64,000 nucleotides of DNA from Pseudomonas sp. FP2196. Its GTDB lineage: Bacteria > Pseudomonadota > Gammaproteobacteria > Pseudomonadales > Pseudomonadaceae. The notes beneath the pieces are model-generated. The model searched no databases and was not told the DNA's origin. It saw only the letters and a program-made list of their open reading frames with translations. Below are positions 19,477 to 28,302 of the stretch, one piece after another. The position numbers and the translations under genes were made by a program. The number at the start of each line of letters is the position of its first letter. Position 1 is the stretch's first letter. The stretch lies in assembly GCF_030687715.1 (NCBI RefSeq), contig NZ_CP117445.1, positions 5,011,501 through 5,075,500 of the forward strand, read 5' to 3'.

Positions 19477-20214
19477 ATGGAGTTTTTGCGTTTTCTGGCG
19501 TTTGTCGCGGCCTGGGGTTTCATGTGGCGCTGGGTGGTCAAGAACCGTGGCAGCTGGAATATTTTCTACGGCAACATTGTTGGCGCTGCGGGTGGTTTCA
19601 TTGTTGCGATGGTGGTGCTGTCGATCACTTTATCGCTGCTTCCTTCGTCGCATGACTACGAGACGGCGCAGGCTGAAAACACGCAGGTCGCCGAACCGAC
19701 CTCCCTATTGCCTGAGGCCGAGTCAGTCACGCCCGCTGCCGAGCTGAAGGATGCGCCGGCTTTTGCTGCCATCGAGCCGGACGACAAGCCCTCTCCCGCC
19801 GACTCCGCATTGCTGCCGAACTACGCCGGCCGGGCGCCGAAATCAATCGGGCTACAGACCGTGCTGGATCAAAGCGACTATCAGGGTCGTATGGCCCTGG
19901 CAGCGCTGAACAAGAAATTGCGCGGCGACGCACAGGCCGACAAGTCGATGATCGCGTATGTCATGTGCAGCCCGTTCGTGACCAGCACGTTGCGCTTTCC
20001 CAACTCGGCGCGCTTTGCTGACAGCAAAGGCCTCGTCAGCCATCGCTTCAAGGATCAGATCTACACCTTCAGCAACATCGTCACCGCGCGCAACATGAAC
20101 GGCGACGATGTGAAATACCGTTTCGATTGCTCCGTGCAGGAGCAGCCGAGAGTTGATGCGATACCTGCAGAATGGCGCCTGCTGGGCCTTAAGCTGCAAA
20201 AAGCGGACTCTTAA
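19477..20214 (+). CDS. Membrane-anchored protein with one cysteine-pair domain (paralog C)
   Basis: A 245-residue protein with the shared hairpin (MWRWVVKNRGSWNIFYGN between segments 2-17 and 33-55), an acidic/proline linker (about 57-115) and one C-terminal domain with C164 and C218 (MCSPFVTSTLRFPNSARF, YRFDCSVQ) ending EWRLLGLKL. The domain resembles the second repeat of paralog B most closely (RFKDQIYTFS against RYKEQIYTST). Good AAGGA before the ATG. Predicted inner membrane protein facing the periplasm; function unknown. Confidence 0.75.
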   Translation: MEFLRFLAFVAAWGFMWRWVVKNRGSWNIFYGNIVGAAGGFIVAMVVLSITLSLLPSSHDYETAQAENTQVAEPTSLLPEAESVTPAAELKDAPAFAAIEPDDKPSPADSALLPNYAGRAPKSIGLQTVLDQSDYQGRMALAALNKKLRGDAQADKSMIAYVMCSPFVTSTLRFPNSARFADSKGLVSHRFKDQIYTFSNIVTARNMNGDDVKYRFDCSVQEQPRVDAIPAEWRLLGLKLQKADS

Positions 20215-20285
20215 GTCTCGTTTAAGCGTTCAAGGCGCCGGCTGCGCTATCATCGCCGGCCTGTGCGCCTTGAGCTTTGTCCTTG

Positions 20286-22205
20286 ATGTCTCCAACACCC
20301 GATGACCTGACCCCGCTGCCTCCTGTCTTGGCCGGCCCGCTGTTGCGACGGTTGGAACCGACGCGGCTGGTGCTGTGGCTGATCGGTACGCGTCCACTGT
20401 CGCTGACCTTGCGCTTGCAGGGTGTAGGAAACATTCCTCTCGATACCGAGAAATGCGCAGTCATTTCCGTGGGCACTCGAGCCTTCATTCATCTCATCGA
20501 TGTCAGCCTCGAAAACGCCCTGCCCCTCAACGAATTTATCGACTACGACCTGCTGATCGATGGCCAGGAAGGTATCGCCGATTGGGCGCCACATCTGATG
20601 TATGGCGGCGCTACGTGTCCAAACTTCGTCGTGCGCTCGCGGATCGATCAGTTGCTTCACGGTTCCTGCCGCAAGCCGCATCACCCGGCAGCGGACGGTT
20701 TGCTCTGTGTCGATCAACTGTTGGCCGCCGAAACCGATCCGCAGCAACGCCCGGCCCTGTTGATGATGAGCGGTGATCAGGTCTACGCCGATGACGTTGC
20801 CGGGCCGACGCTGCGGGCGATTCATGCCTTGATCAGGCGCCTCGGCCTGTTCGACGAACACCTCGAAGGTGCCGTGGTCAGCGACAGCGCCAAGCTTTAC
20901 GAACACCCGGCCAGCTACTACCACCGTGCGGATTTGTTACCGGCGCTAGAGAGCAACGAGACTCTGCGTGAGCGATTTTTCGGCGGCGCGCGTAAGCCGA
21001 TTTTCACCAGCAGCAGCGCCGACAATCATCTGGTGACTTTCGCTGAAGTCATGGCGATGTATCTGCTGGTGTGGTCGCCGGTCGCGTGGACACTGATCAA
21101 CCCGACAGCGCCAACGCTCACGCCCGAACGGCTCAAGCGCTATACCCTCGAACAAACTCGTATCGACGCCTTCAAGGCTGGCCTGGGCAACGTCGCCCGA
21201 GCACTGGCGCATCTGCCGAGCCTGATGATTTTCGACGACCACGACATCACCGATGACTGGAATCTGTCCGCGCAATGGGAGGAAACGGCCTACGGCCACC
21301 CGTTCTCCAAACGCATTATCGGCAACGCATTGATCGCTTATATGTTGTGTCAGGGCTGGGGCAACAACCCGGATGCCTTCAAGGATGTGCTGGAGAAAAC
21401 CCGAGGTCTGATTGCCAGTGGCGATGATCACTACCTCGACAGTCCGGTACAGGACGATCTGATTGATGACCTGCTGCGCTTCCAGAACTGGCATTTCGTG
21501 CTGCCGACCAGTCCCGCGCTGGTAGTCCTTGACACGCGTACTCGACGCTGGCGCAGCGAGTTGGCGCTGAAGCAACCGTCGGGGCTGCTCGACTGGGAAG
21601 CCTTGAGCGAGTTGCAGCAGGACCTGCTTGATCACCCGTCAGCAATCATCGTTTCGCCCGCGCCGATCTTTGGCGTGAAGCTGATTGAAACCGTGCAGAA
21701 GATTTTCAGTTGGTTCGGTTATCCACTGCTGGTCGATGCGGAGAACTGGATGGCCCATCGGGGCGCCGCGCAGGTGATCCTGAACATTTTCCGACATACA
21801 CGTACGCCAGGTAACTACGTGGTGCTGTCCGGCGATGTGCATTATTCCTTCGTCTACGAAGTGCTGATCCGACACCGCAAGGCCGGTCCGCGCATCTGGC
21901 AGATCACCAGCAGCGGCATCAAGAACGAGTTTCCGCCGGCGCTGCTGGAGTGGTTCGACCGGCTCAACCGCTGGCTCTACTCTCCGCGTTCACCCCTGAA
22001 CTGGCTGACCAAACGCCGGCGCATGCGCATCGTGCCGTATACGCCGGAACACGCCGAAGCAGGTGAGCGACTGTGGAACTCGGCGGGGGTTGGGCAGGTG
22101 TTTTTCAATGAGCAGGGGCAGCCGCGCGAGATCATTCAGCACAATTCGAATGGAGCGGCGAAGACGCGGATGCTGGCGCCGGATTTGTCGGATTATCCTG
22201 ATTAG
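20286..22205 (+). CDS. PhoD-like phosphatase family protein
   Basis: A 639-residue protein of the alkaline phosphatase D metallophosphatase superfamily. Metal-site motifs are in order: MMSGDQVYADD, IFDDHDITDDW and VLSGDVHYSF. Secreted PhoD enzymes carry a Tat signal; none is present here, so a cytosolic phosphatase or phosphodiesterase is more likely. The C-terminal part is basic (LTKRRRMRI). The ATG at 20286 follows TTG codons at 20277 and 20283; the true start is not certain. It follows the paralog cluster by 71 bp. Confidence 0.82.
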   Translation: MSPTPDDLTPLPPVLAGPLLRRLEPTRLVLWLIGTRPLSLTLRLQGVGNIPLDTEKCAVISVGTRAFIHLIDVSLENALPLNEFIDYDLLIDGQEGIADWAPHLMYGGATCPNFVVRSRIDQLLHGSCRKPHHPAADGLLCVDQLLAAETDPQQRPALLMMSGDQVYADDVAGPTLRAIHALIRRLGLFDEHLEGAVVSDSAKLYEHPASYYHRADLLPALESNETLRERFFGGARKPIFTSSSADNHLVTFAEVMAMYLLVWSPVAWTLINPTAPTLTPERLKRYTLEQTRIDAFKAGLGNVARALAHLPSLMIFDDHDITDDWNLSAQWEETAYGHPFSKRIIGNALIAYMLCQGWGNNPDAFKDVLEKTRGLIASGDDHYLDSPVQDDLIDDLLRFQNWHFVLPTSPALVVLDTRTRRWRSELALKQPSGLLDWEALSELQQDLLDHPSAIIVSPAPIFGVKLIETVQKIFSWFGYPLLVDAENWMAHRGAAQVILNIFRHTRTPGNYVVLSGDVHYSFVYEVLIRHRKAGPRIWQITSSGIKNEFPPALLEWFDRLNRWLYSPRSPLNWLTKRRRMRIVPYTPEHAEAGERLWNSAGVGQVFFNEQGQPREIIQHNSNGAAKTRMLAPDLSDYPD

Positions 22206-22226
22206 CGCGACGCACTTTTCCCCTGC

Positions 22227-22310
22227 GGGAGCGAGCCTGCTCGCGATTGCGATTGACCCTTCAAAATGAATGTCGTCTGACGCTACGCTATCGCGAGCAG
22301 GCTCGCTCCC
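22227..22310. repeat. REP inverted pair (GGGAGCGAGCCTGCTCGCGA family)
   Basis: GGGAGCGAGCCTGCTCGCGA at 22227-22246 and its inverse ending at 22310 flank about 42 bp, with CCCCTG/CAGGGG extending the symmetry. It separates two convergent genes. Confidence 0.88.
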
Positions 22311-22331
22311 ACAGGGGTTATCGAGTAGCCA

Positions 22332-23504
22332 TTAGTGCGCAGTGACTGCCCGCCCGACACCTCTGACAATCATCCCCACCTCACGCTCATCAATCGTCAA
22401 CGGCGGCAGCAGCCGTATGGTCTTGCCGCGCGTGACATTGATCAGCAACCCATGATCCCGGGCAGCGATCAGTGTCAGATCCCGAATCGGCTGCTTCAAT
22501 TCGACGCCGATCATCAATCCCTGCCCGCGAATCGCCAGCACATTCGGGTTATCCGCAAGCTCTGCGCGTAACCGGGCCAGCAAGCGCTCACCCTGCACTC
22601 GCGCGTTCTCCAGCAAGCCTTGTTCTTCAATGATATCCAGCACTGTGCAGCCGACCCGGCAAGCCAGTGGATTGCCGCCAAACGTGCTGCCATGGCTGCC
22701 GGGGGTGAACAGATCTGCCGCCCTGCCCCGGGCCAGACAAGCGCCGATGGGCACGCCGTTGCCGAGTCCTTTGGCGAGCGTCATCACGTCCGGGACGATG
22801 CCTTCATGCTGAAACGCAAACCACCGGCCAGTACGCCCGATGCCAGTTTGAATTTCATCGAGCATCAGCAGCCAGGCATGGCGATTACAAAGTTCACGCA
22901 GGGCTTTGAGGTAATTGGGCGGCGCCAGTTGCACGCCGCTTTCACCTTGAATTGGCTCGACCAGAATCGCCACGATCCGCTCACCGTGCTTGCGCTGAAC
23001 CTTCTCCAGTGCTGCGAGATCACCGAACGGCACTTTGACGAAATCCCCCGGCAGCTCATTAAAGCCCAGACGCACCGCCGGCCCATCGCTGGCGGACAAG
23101 GTGCCGAGTGTGCGGCCGTGGAAAGCGTTGGCCATCACCACGACAAGGGGCTGCTCAATACCCTTGCGCCACCCGTACAGCCGCGCCAGTTTCAGCGCCG
23201 TCTCGTTGGCCTCGGCACCGGAGTTATTGAAGAACGCCCGCTCCATCCCCGACAACGCAGTCAGCCGCTTTGCCAGTTGTAGCTGCCAGTCAATGCTGTA
23301 CAGATTGGAGGTATGCAGCAGCAATCCGGCCTGCTCGCTAATCGCCGAAACAATCCGCGGATGCGAGTGGCCAACGTTGGTTACCGCGACCCCGGCAACC
23401 GCATCCAGATACTCGCGCCCGGCCTGATCCCAAAGTCGGGTGCCCAGGCCTTTGGTGAAACTCAGGGCCAGCGGTTGGTAGGTGTTCATCAGGGCGGCGG
23501 TCAT
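22332..23504 (-). CDS. Class III aminotransferase, acetylornithine aminotransferase-like
   Basis: A 390-residue PLP enzyme. Motifs are [43 protein letters not shown] and the PLP lysine in [15 protein letters not shown], then [11 protein letters not shown]. This is the ArgD/AruC-type subgroup that transaminates N-acetylornithine or related omega-amino acids with 2-oxoglutarate. Exact substrate cannot be told from sequence; genus members usually have a separate argD in the arginine cluster, so this may be a second, catabolic copy. It is divergent from a LysR gene that may control it. Confidence 0.9.
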   Translation of the reverse strand: MTAALMNTYQPLALSFTKGLGTRLWDQAGREYLDAVAGVAVTNVGHSHPRIVSAISEQAGLLLHTSNLYSIDWQLQLAKRLTALSGMERAFFNNSGAEANETALKLARLYGWRKGIEQPLVVVMANAFHGRTLGTLSASDGPAVRLGFNELPGDFVKVPFGDLAALEKVQRKHGERIVAILVEPIQGESGVQLAPPNYLKALRELCNRHAWLLMLDEIQTGIGRTGRWFAFQHEGIVPDVMTLAKGLGNGVPIGACLARGRAADLFTPGSHGSTFGGNPLACRVGCTVLDIIEEQGLLENARVQGERLLARLRAELADNPNVLAIRGQGLMIGVELKQPIRDLTLIAARDHGLLINVTRGKTIRLLPPLTIDEREVGMIVRGVGRAVTAH

Positions 23505-23606
23505 GACTTCAAACTCCAGTGAAGGTCGGTGTGTTTGCAGTATGGTTAGCCACTCAAACTGGATAAACTCGGTAAAACTTCAATCATTTATAAGCTGAGC
23601 TTGATA

Positions 23607-24512
23607 ATGGATTTGTTCCAGTCGATGAGCGTTTACGTCAAGGTGGTCGAAGCCGGGAGCATGACGGCAGCCGCGTTGCAGTGCGATATGTCGACCACGA
23701 TGGTAGGCAATCACCTGCGAGCCCTGGAGCAACGGCTCGGCGTGCAACTGCTGCAACGCACCACTCGGCGGCAGCGGCTTACCGAGTTCGGCAGCGTTTA
23801 TTACCAGCGCTGTCTGGATGTATTGGGGCTGGTGGCGGACTCCGAACGACTTGCCGAACAGACCCTTGATGAGCCGCGTGGCATCCTGCGCATTACCGCT
23901 CCCCTGACCTTCGGCGTTGAACGCATGGCTCCGGCGCTCAGTGAGTTTTCCCTGCAATGGCCGCAGGTCAAACTCGACGTGGTGTTGACCAACAGCCGCC
24001 CGGACCTGATGGAAAACGGCCTCGATGTCGCCTTCCGGCTGGGAAACTTTGAGCAGTCCAACCTGATTGCGCGGCCATTGATCGACTACACCCTGACGGT
24101 CTGCGCATCGCCGGAATATGTGGCACGACGCGGCATGCCCCTCACACCGCAAGACCTGCAACAGCATGACTGCCTGTCCTTCGCCTACCCTACCGGCGAT
24201 GATTGGCAATCAGTGGAAAAGCGCTGGCGCCTCAGTGGTCCGGACGGAGAAATCATGGTCGACGTCAGCGGCCCGATGCTGATCAACAGCTCCGCCGGTT
24301 TGCATCAGGCCGCACGCACCGGCATGGGCATCGTGATGCTGCCTGACGCGCTGGTGGAACAGGATCTGCGCGACGGCAAACTGGTCACGGTCATTCCCGA
24401 TTACCAACCGCCCAGCCGCCCATTGCACCTGCTCTACGCCCCGGATCGCTACCGACTGCCGAAGCTGCGGCGCTTTGTCGAGTTCGCGATGAAAGCATGG
24501 GGCAGATCCTGA
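23607..24512 (+). CDS. LysR family transcriptional regulator
   Basis: A 301-residue regulator with an N-terminal winged helix-turn-helix (VVEAGSMTAAALQCDMSTTM, then LEQRLGVQLLQRTTRRQRLTE) and a periplasmic-binding-like effector domain from about residue 90 (GILRITAPLTFG). It belongs to the CrgA/DsdC-like group often found divergent from its target. The target here is probably the aminotransferase gene. The ATG at 23607 is chosen over a TTG two codons upstream. Confidence 0.93.
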   Translation: MDLFQSMSVYVKVVEAGSMTAAALQCDMSTTMVGNHLRALEQRLGVQLLQRTTRRQRLTEFGSVYYQRCLDVLGLVADSERLAEQTLDEPRGILRITAPLTFGVERMAPALSEFSLQWPQVKLDVVLTNSRPDLMENGLDVAFRLGNFEQSNLIARPLIDYTLTVCASPEYVARRGMPLTPQDLQQHDCLSFAYPTGDDWQSVEKRWRLSGPDGEIMVDVSGPMLINSSAGLHQAARTGMGIVMLPDALVEQDLRDGKLVTVIPDYQPPSRPLHLLYAPDRYRLPKLRRFVEFAMKAWGRS

Positions 24513-24567
24513 CGAAGGACACCCGGAACCCGACTCAACGCAACGCTGACAAAGGACTCGACAGCCA

Positions 24568-24735
24568 ATGAACAAGGCACTCACCGTACGCGACCTGCAG
24601 CCCGCCGAAGTGGAATCGGTCAGGCTCTTTCCAGGCCTGCATGGCTGGGGACATCGCACAGGCGCCGCCGAATATTTTGCCCATTTGAACCAGAACTCTC
24701 AGTGCACCGCGCGCTTGAAACAGGGCATGCGCTGA
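24568..24735 (+). CDS. Small ORF, possible gene remnant (55 aa)
   Basis: An open frame of 55 codons starting MNKALTVRDLQPAEVESVRL with AAAGGA 11 bases upstream. The first 20 residues resemble the start of a GNAT-type or similar small enzyme, but the rest does not continue as a recognisable domain, so it may be a truncated gene. Without it, the 355 bp between the LysR gene and the gene at 24868 would be empty. Confidence 0.3.
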   Translation: MNKALTVRDLQPAEVESVRLFPGLHGWGHRTGAAEYFAHLNQNSQCTARLKQGMR

Positions 24736-24867
24736 TCACAGGGAAAAAACCTCGACCACCGACCCGTTGCTCCGTGACAACGCCACCCCACTCCCCTAAA
24801 TTAGTCGACCTGAAAGAGCCCCCGTGCTTGCTCATCTCCACTCAAGTTAAAAAGTAGTGAAATTTCA

Positions 24868-25572
24868 ATGTCCGATTTCAACACCGCTGAATCCGTAGTC
24901 ACCGAATCGTCCAAAGCGGAATACGAAAACTCCATCAATCTTTCACAACACCTGCCACAAGCCAAAATAATCAGCGAGATGGTGCTGGACGCTTTTCAGT
25001 CGACCCGCGAAAGCGACCAGATCCGCGAACTGCGCACCGCGATCCGTCAGGCACACGACCGCTTCGACGACGACAAGGCTTACGAACTGATGGGTGAACT
25101 AAAGGCCCTGAAGGACGCCGAAGCTGCGGACATTGCCGCACTTGAAGACCTGAGCAGCAAGTTCTCGATCGGCCGAATCCTGTCCAGCTTCAAGGACGAT
25201 CCGGCGTTCCAGGAAATCGTCTACGGTCTGGCGCTCAAAGTGCTGAACCAGACGCATCAGGCGATCAGCAACCCGAGCGGCGGCAAGAGCAAAGCGGCAC
25301 GGGCGAAGAAAGAAGTCGAAATCTTCACCATCAGCAAGGACGGCAGCAGTGTGACCCTGCCACTGCGCACGCCACGTTCGCGCCTGAGCGTTGACCGTGA
25401 AGCGCTGGAGTTCCTCGGTTTCACCTTCGTCGGTGAAGGCGAAGAAGCGGAACTGGAAAGCGAAGTCTTCGTCGACAACGCCGGCACCGAGCAGGCCGTC
25501 AACCGCAAGAACATCATCACCGCCCTGCAACAGCAGACCGCGTTCGATGGCTACAGCATCGCCGCGCAGTAA
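24868..25572 (+). CDS. Hypothetical protein (234 aa)
   Basis: I do not recognise a family. Residues 50-105 are a charged helical, probably coiled-coil region (QIRELRTAIRQAHDRFDDDK). A basic glycine/alanine linker (GGKSKAARAKKEV, about 138-150) leads to a small beta-rich C-terminal domain (VEIFTISKDGSSVTLPLR, then LEFLGFTFVGEGEEAELES). No signal peptide. No clear ribosome site precedes the ATG. It is followed by a strong terminator, so it is transcribed alone. Confidence 0.75.
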   Translation: MSDFNTAESVVTESSKAEYENSINLSQHLPQAKIISEMVLDAFQSTRESDQIRELRTAIRQAHDRFDDDKAYELMGELKALKDAEAADIAALEDLSSKFSIGRILSSFKDDPAFQEIVYGLALKVLNQTHQAISNPSGGKSKAARAKKEVEIFTISKDGSSVTLPLRTPRSRLSVDREALEFLGFTFVGEGEEAELESEVFVDNAGTEQAVNRKNIITALQQQTAFDGYSIAAQ

Positions 25573-25590
25573 TACGGCAACGCTGACAGA

Positions 25591-25625
25591 AAAGCCCCGC
25601 TCTGAGATTCAGGCGGGGCTTTTTG
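25591..25625 (+). terminator. Terminator after the 234-aa gene
   Basis: AAAGCCCCGC and GCGGGGCTTT pair around a 13-base loop and are followed by a T-run; 18 bp after the stop codon. Confidence 0.88.
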
Positions 25626-25641
25626 TTGTCCAACGTGCGGT

Positions 25642-26133
25642 TTATGCGTCGGCGTGCAACGCCGCGATCATGTCGACTTCGATCGCCGCGTTCTTCGGCA
25701 ACTGATAGACACCGATCGTGGTGCGCGTGTGCCGCCCGGCATCGCCGAGCACATGACTGAACACATCCGATGCGCCGTTGGCCACCTCGCTCAGGTCAAC
25801 AAAGTCAGGGGTGGACTTCACGTACACCGTGACCCGCAACAACGCCCGGATCTTGTCCAGCGACCCCACCGCATCGACGATCAACGCCAGACAGCGCATC
25901 GCACTGATGCTGGCGGCGGCCTGCGCGTCCTTGAGGGTCAACTCCAGGCCAACCCGACCGGGGTACTGAATCTTGCCGTGCGTGCGCGGCACCATGCCGC
26001 TGATGTAGAGCTCATCGTGATGACGGATCAGCGGTGCGTAATTGCCGCCGGCGGTGTTCTCGCCGTAGATGTCGTAGTTGAGCTCTTGTGCCAGGGCAAT
26101 GAAGCGTTCGTCGCAGGTCATCCTCTCAGTCAT
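25642..26133 (-). CDS. RidA family protein
   Basis: A 163-residue YjgF/YER057c/UK114 (RidA) family protein. It contains ELYISGMVPRTHGKIQYPG, DAQAAASISAMRCLALI, IRALLRVTVYVKST and a C-terminal AAIEVDMIAALH. Classical RidA hydrolyses reactive enamine/imine intermediates; this longer subgroup is less well defined. The expected catalytic arginine near the C-terminus is not obvious, so activity is uncertain. The ATG at 26133 is followed by a second one four codons later. Confidence 0.88.
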   Translation of the reverse strand: MTERMTCDERFIALAQELNYDIYGENTAGGNYAPLIRHHDELYISGMVPRTHGKIQYPGRVGLELTLKDAQAAASISAMRCLALIVDAVGSLDKIRALLRVTVYVKSTPDFVDLSEVANGASDVFSHVLGDAGRHTRTTIGVYQLPKNAAIEVDMIAALHADA

Positions 26134-26278
26134 TTCGCCCAGCCTTTTGATTGATGCGTGAATAACAGTCGAGCACCTGTGGAATGGCGTGGCGCTATCA
26201 CCGTTATGGCTGGATCCAAATCTAGGGGGTTTACCGGAAGTCTGCAACCGGCAACCCAGCAAATTCAGTGACGTTGCG

Positions 26279-26355
26279 ATTCGCGAGCAGTCTCGCTCCC
26301 ACATGTGATCTGCGTCGATCACATATTCCCTGTGGGAGCGAGCCTGCTCGCGAAT
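26279..26355. repeat. REP inverted pair
   Basis: ATTCGCGAGCAGTCTCGCTC at 26279 (one change from the family) and its inverse TGTGGGAGCGAGCCTGCTCG ending in CGAAT at 26355, separated by about 27 bp. Confidence 0.85.
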
Positions 26356-26387
26356 GGCCGCACATCAAATCAGCATAATCCGCGCAA

Positions 26388-26426
26388 CAAAAAACCCCGC
26401 ACATCTCTCAATGTGCGGGGTTTTTC
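26388..26426 (-). terminator. Terminator of the cyo operon
   Basis: AAAAACCCCGCACAT and ATGTGCGGGGTTTTT form a perfect 15-bp stem around CTCTCA, 17 bp after the cyoE stop. It is symmetric and may act in both directions. Confidence 0.92.
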
Positions 26427-26442
26427 TTCAAGCCTTTGAGCC

Positions 26443-27330
26443 TTACGGCGCGTACGTCAGCAGCAACTCGCTCGGCACCTTGAAGTCCAGGGACATCATG
26501 ACGCTCAACGCAGTGATGGTGAAGATCGAGAACACGAACAGCTTGCGTGCCCAGACCGTGTCATCCACTGCCTTGTAGCCGGTCCAGGCCATGTACAACC
26601 AGTACATGCCCATGGCCGCGGCGACGGCGAGGTAGCTCATGCCGGCGTAGCCGCTGAAGGTCAGCATCAAGGTCGCCACGAGGAACGCCAGGATGTAGAG
26701 CAGGATGTGCTTCTTGGCCACTTGAATCCCGCGCTTCACTGGCAACACCGGAATCGATGCGGCCAGGTAATCGTTGAAGCGAAAGATCGCGATGGCGTAG
26801 GAATGCGGCATCTGCCACAGGCTGAACATCACCAGCAGGACCAGCGCGGCCATGTCGAAGCTGTTGGTTACGGCGACGTAACCGATCACTGGCGGCATGG
26901 CGCCCGACAGACTGCCCACCAGCGTGCCGTGAACCGACTTGCGCTTGAGGTACAGGCTGTAGAAGCCGACGTAGATCACGAAGCCGATTACGGCGAACAG
27001 GGCGGCCAACGGGTTGGCCACCTTGTACAACAATGCAACGCCGAGAACACCAAGGATGGTCGCGTAGACCAGGGCCAGTTTCAGGGAGATCAAGCCCTGA
27101 ACCAACACCCGGTTTTTAGTGCGTTCCATCTTCAGGTCGATGTCGCGGTCGATGCAGTTGTTGAACACGCAACCGGAGGCTACAACCAGGGAGGTGCCGA
27201 TCATGGCTGCCAGAAACACGGCCAAATCGACATGCCCTTTCGAGGCCAGGAAGAACCCGCCTGCCACAGAAAGCACGTTACCGAAAATGATCCCCGGTTT
27301 GGTGATTTGGATAAAGTGCTTGAGCGACAT
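26443..27330 (-). CDS. cyoE: Protoheme IX farnesyltransferase (heme O synthase)
   Basis: A 295-residue UbiA-family membrane enzyme that farnesylates heme B to heme O for the bo3 oxidase. The Asp-rich motif [18 protein letters not shown] and the second site [14 protein letters not shown] are present, with about nine membrane segments. Last gene of the operon, 10 bp after cyoD. Confidence 0.97.
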   Translation of the reverse strand: MSLKHFIQITKPGIIFGNVLSVAGGFFLASKGHVDLAVFLAAMIGTSLVVASGCVFNNCIDRDIDLKMERTKNRVLVQGLISLKLALVYATILGVLGVALLYKVANPLAALFAVIGFVIYVGFYSLYLKRKSVHGTLVGSLSGAMPPVIGYVAVTNSFDMAALVLLVMFSLWQMPHSYAIAIFRFNDYLAASIPVLPVKRGIQVAKKHILLYILAFLVATLMLTFSGYAGMSYLAVAAAMGMYWLYMAWTGYKAVDDTVWARKLFVFSIFTITALSVMMSLDFKVPSELLLTYAP

Positions 27331-27340
27331 CGGGTCTACC

Positions 27341-27676
27341 TCACTTCGCCATCATGTACGTGTGGATGCTGAACATGATCCACAGCGACAGGCCAACCAG
27401 CAGCACGATCACGATTGCCGTGAAGACAAACGCGATCACGTTGTTACGCTGAGCGATGGAACGGTCCAGGTGCAGGAAGTAATACAGGTGAACAATCACC
27501 TGGATCACTGCGAACAGCAGAACGATTGCCAGCGTCGTCGCCTTCGGCAGGCTCGGGTACATCACCAGGCCGAACGGGATGACGGTCAGGATCACCGACA
27601 GGATGAAGCCAATGGCGTACGACTTTACGCTGCCGTGGCCAGCATCATGGCTGTCATGGGAGTGTGCATTAGCCAT
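27341..27676 (-). CDS. cyoD: Cytochrome bo3 ubiquinol oxidase subunit IV
   Basis: A 111-residue subunit with a His-rich N-terminus ([20 protein letters not shown]) and three membrane segments, one containing [10 protein letters not shown]. Subunit IV assists assembly of the copper site. The ATG overlaps the cyoC stop by one base (TAATG). Confidence 0.96.
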   Translation of the reverse strand: MANAHSHDSHDAGHGSVKSYAIGFILSVILTVIPFGLVMYPSLPKATTLAIVLLFAVIQVIVHLYYFLHLDRSIAQRNNVIAFVFTAIVIVLLVGLSLWIMFSIHTYMMAK

Positions 27677-28299
27677 TACAGAGTCCCCATCAGGTAAACA
27701 ACGGTGAATACGCAGATCCACACCACGTCCAGGAAGTGCCAGAACAGGCTCAGGCAGCTCAGACGGGTCTTGTTGGTCGCCGTCAGGCCATGCTTGTTGA
27801 CCTGGTACATCATGATGCCCATCCAGATCAGACCCGCGGATACGTGCAGACCGTGGGTACCGACCAGGGTGAAGAACGCGGACAGGAAGCCCGAACGGCT
27901 AGGACCGAAGCCCTCGGAGATCAGCAGGTGGAACTCGTTGATCTCCATGGCGATAAAGCCGGCGCCGAGCAGGAAGGTCATGAACAGCCAACCCAGAACC
28001 TGCTGCTTTTTACCTTTGAACAACGCCAGCATGGCGAAGCCGTAGGTGATCGAACTGAACAACAGCAGAGCGGTTTCGCCCAGCACGTATGGCAGTTCGA
28101 AGATGTCGTGGCCCGACGGGCCACCGGCAACGTTGTTTACCAGTACTGCGTACACCGCGAAGATCGACGCAAACAGAATGCAGTCGGTCATCAGGTAGAG
28201 CCAGAAACCGTATACGGTCATCTCGCCCGAGTCGTGGTGATGGTCATCGTGCCCATGGTCACCATGGGCGTGTCCGGCATTGGTCACTAAATTCGACAT
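27676..28299 (-). CDS. cyoC: Cytochrome bo3 ubiquinol oxidase subunit III
   Basis: A 207-residue subunit III with five membrane segments, a His-rich start ([18 protein letters not shown]) and the family motifs [20 protein letters not shown] and [16 protein letters not shown]. It stabilises the catalytic subunit. Three bases separate it from cyoB. Confidence 0.97.
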   Translation of the reverse strand: MSNLVTNAGHAHGDHGHDDHHHDSGEMTVYGFWLYLMTDCILFASIFAVYAVLVNNVAGGPSGHDIFELPYVLGETALLLFSSITYGFAMLALFKGKKQQVLGWLFMTFLLGAGFIAMEINEFHLLISEGFGPSRSGFLSAFFTLVGTHGLHVSAGLIWMGIMMYQVNKHGLTATNKTRLSCLSLFWHFLDVVWICVFTVVYLMGTL

Positions 28300-28302
28300 G
28301 GT

